From Ignavibacteriaceae bacterium (GTDB lineage: Bacteria; Bacteroidota; Ignavibacteria; Ignavibacteriales; Ignavibacteriaceae), in the NCBI GenBank assembly GCA_031292465.1, contig JARLHB010000383.1:1-5471 (forward strand): a DNA stretch of 5,471 nt. Direction: 5' to 3'. This document shows, piece after piece, positions 4,214 through 5,471 of the stretch. How positions within the stretch are numbered: the stretch's first letter is position 1; the number at the start of each line of letters is the position of its first letter. A model generated the notes under the pieces. That model was not told the DNA's origin and made no database searches. It was given only the letters and a program-made list of their open reading frames with translations. Position numbers and translations under genes: made by a program.

Positions 4214-5471
4214 TTATTCCGCAATCTGATTTAATAATTCACTTATATCCAGAATCATTACCACCGTTCCATCACCCATTATGGTAGATCCTGCTATTCC
4301 ATTAATATTACCTAAATAATTACCAAGCGATTTAATTACCACTTCTTTTTGGCCTAATAATTCGTCAACTTTTATTCCAAACCTCTTTTCAACAAGCCCT
4401 ATTACAACAACATACTGCCAAACACTCTTATCGGCATCTGTTTTATCTGTATATAGTAAATTATCAATTGATACAAGCGGGATAATACTATCGCGCCTCC
4501 TTATTGCTTCATGAGAATTAATTGTATGTATATCTTCTACATGAACTCTTAAAACTTCAATTACTGAATTTAGAGGTATTACCACTTTTTCAGATTTAAC
4601 TTTCACAATCATGCCCGAAATTATAGCCAGTGTTAAAGGAAGCTTTACTATCATCTTTGTTCCCCTACCCACAACAGAATCTATACTTATTATTCCGCGT
4701 AACTTGGCTACATTAGTCTTTACTACGTCAAGGCCGACTCCTCTTCCCGAAACATTAGTCACTTTTTCTGCGGTCGAAAATCCCGGGATGAATATTAAAT
4801 TATATGCATCCTGTTTAGAAAGTTCTTTTGCTTTTTCTTTTGTAATTAAACCTTTGGAAACTGCTTTATCCTTTAAGAATTCAGGATCAATCCCTTTACC
4901 GTCATCCTCTATGGTTATAATTATCTGGTTTCCTTCCTGTTCTGCTGAAAGGATTACTGTTCCCATAGGATCTTTGCCTGACAGTTTCCTGTTTTCAGGA
5001 GTTTCTATACCATGATCCACTGCATTCCTGATTAAGTGAACGAGCGGGTCATTAATCTCTTCAATCAATGTCTTATCTAATTCTGTATCTTCACCCTTTA
5101 GAATAAGGTTTACTTCTTTTTTTGTATCGCGTGCTAAATCCCTAACGAGTCTTGGATAACGGTTAAATACTTTACCAATTTTAACCATTCTTGTTTTCAT
5201 TACAACAAGCTGAAGCTCATTTGTCATTAAATCTATTTGTTTTGTCGCGTCGGAAAGATCCCGCGAAATTTTTGTTCCTTCATACTCCAGTGCGATTTCC
5301 GAATTAACCTGCGCAAGCCTGTTCCTTCCCAGTACAAGTTCGGATGCTATATTCAATAACTCGTCAAGACGCTCTACGTCTACGCGTATAGTATTTTCTG
5401 ATTTTTTCCCCGGCAATGGCGAATTGGCTTTAGGAGTTTCTTTAACAGCAGCTTTTTCTTCAACTGCAACA
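4214..5471 (-). CDS. cheA: Chemotaxis histidine kinase CheA, 5' end cut off by window edge
   Basis: CheA autophosphorylates in response to chemoreceptors and passes phosphate to CheY and CheB. 418 residues are visible, counted from the right edge. The first 25 or so are an Ala/Lys/Glu/Pro-rich linker that continues to the edge without a stop, so the frame does not begin at the TTG at 5416; the phosphotransfer (His-containing) and P2 domains lie outside. Next is the P3 dimerisation helix pair (about 26-90, from IRVDVERLDELLNIASELV). The P4 ATP-binding domain has the N box DPLVHLIRNAVDHGIE (141-156), G1 box DDGKGID (189-195), F box FIPGFST (227-233) and G2 box GRGVGLD (242-248). The CheW-like P5 domain (about 279-412) couples the kinase to CheW and receptors. 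All nucleotide-binding motifs look intact. It ends one base before the preferred cheB start, implying co-translation of a kinase and one of its substrates. Confidence 0.97.
   Translation of the reverse strand, partial: VAVEEKAAVKETPKANSPLPGKKSENTIRVDVERLDELLNIASELVLGRNRLAQVNSEIALEYEGTKISRDLSDATKQIDLMTNELQLVVMKTRMVKIGKVFNRYPRLVRDLARDTKKEVNLILKGEDTELDKTLIEEINDPLVHLIRNAVDHGIETPENRKLSGKDPMGTVILSAEQEGNQIIITIEDDGKGIDPEFLKDKAVSKGLITKEKAKELSKQDAYNLIFIPGFSTAEKVTNVSGRGVGLDVVKTNVAKLRGIISIDSVVGRGTKMIVKLPLTLAIISGMIVKVKSEKVVIPLNSVIEVLRVHVEDIHTINSHEAIRRRDSIIPLVSIDNLLYTDKTDADKSVWQYVVVIGLVEKRFGIKVDELLGQKEVVIKSLGNYLGNINGIAGSTIMGDGTVVMILDISELLNQIAE

Noticed and set aside
4611..5015. Plus-strand open frame of 134 codons
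   Set aside because: It is wholly antisense to the ATP-binding domain of cheA, whose motifs are intact, so it is a shadow.
5414..5416. TTG at 5416 as the start of cheA
   Set aside because: The frame stays open to the window edge with a typical interdomain linker, and a CheA without its phosphotransfer domain would be unusual; this is a partial gene.

Overview
The window is a piece of a flagellar and chemotaxis gene cluster from a motile bacterium. All genes lie on the minus strand and are read from right to left. The DNA is AT-rich, roughly 35-40% GC by eye. The basal-body genes have clear purine-rich ribosome binding sites of the AGGAG type. No phylogenetic marker gene is present. The low GC and a cheA-cheB block joined to flgB-flgC-fliE-fliF would fit an environmental lineage near Ignavibacteria/Chlorobiota, but that placement is a weak guess, not a result.

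Layout in transcription order. The 3' two-thirds of cheA (5471 to 4214) enters from the right edge and lacks its phosphotransfer N-terminus. Next is cheB (start near 4212, end 3142), then a small unrecognised gene for an 81-residue protein with a C-x-C-G motif (3140 to 2895). A 124-base gap (2894 to 2771) is the only real intergenic space. It holds AT-rich repeats and a good candidate sigma-54 (-24/-12) promoter. Then come flgB (2770 to 2372), flgC (2375 to 1878), an unrecognised 89-residue gene (1876 to 1607), fliE (1604 to 1314) and the first 436 codons of fliF (1308 to 1), which leaves the window at the left edge inside its second membrane segment.

Functionally, CheA and CheB are the kinase and receptor-adaptation arms of chemotaxis. 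FliF forms the MS ring in the inner membrane. FliE joins that ring and the export gate to the rod, and FlgB and FlgC are proximal rod subunits. Apart from the single gap, genes are separated by 1-5 bases or overlap by 4, so translation is probably coupled throughout. The gap suggests two transcription units, or one unit with an internal promoter: a chemotaxis part (cheA, cheB, the 81-residue gene) and a rod/MS-ring part starting at flgB.

Most of the window is ordinary flagellar biology. The parts that deserve a second look are the two small unrecognised genes at conserved-looking operon positions, the sigma-54-like promoter ahead of flgB, and the repeats around it. I see no mobile element, CRISPR array, RNA gene or defence system.
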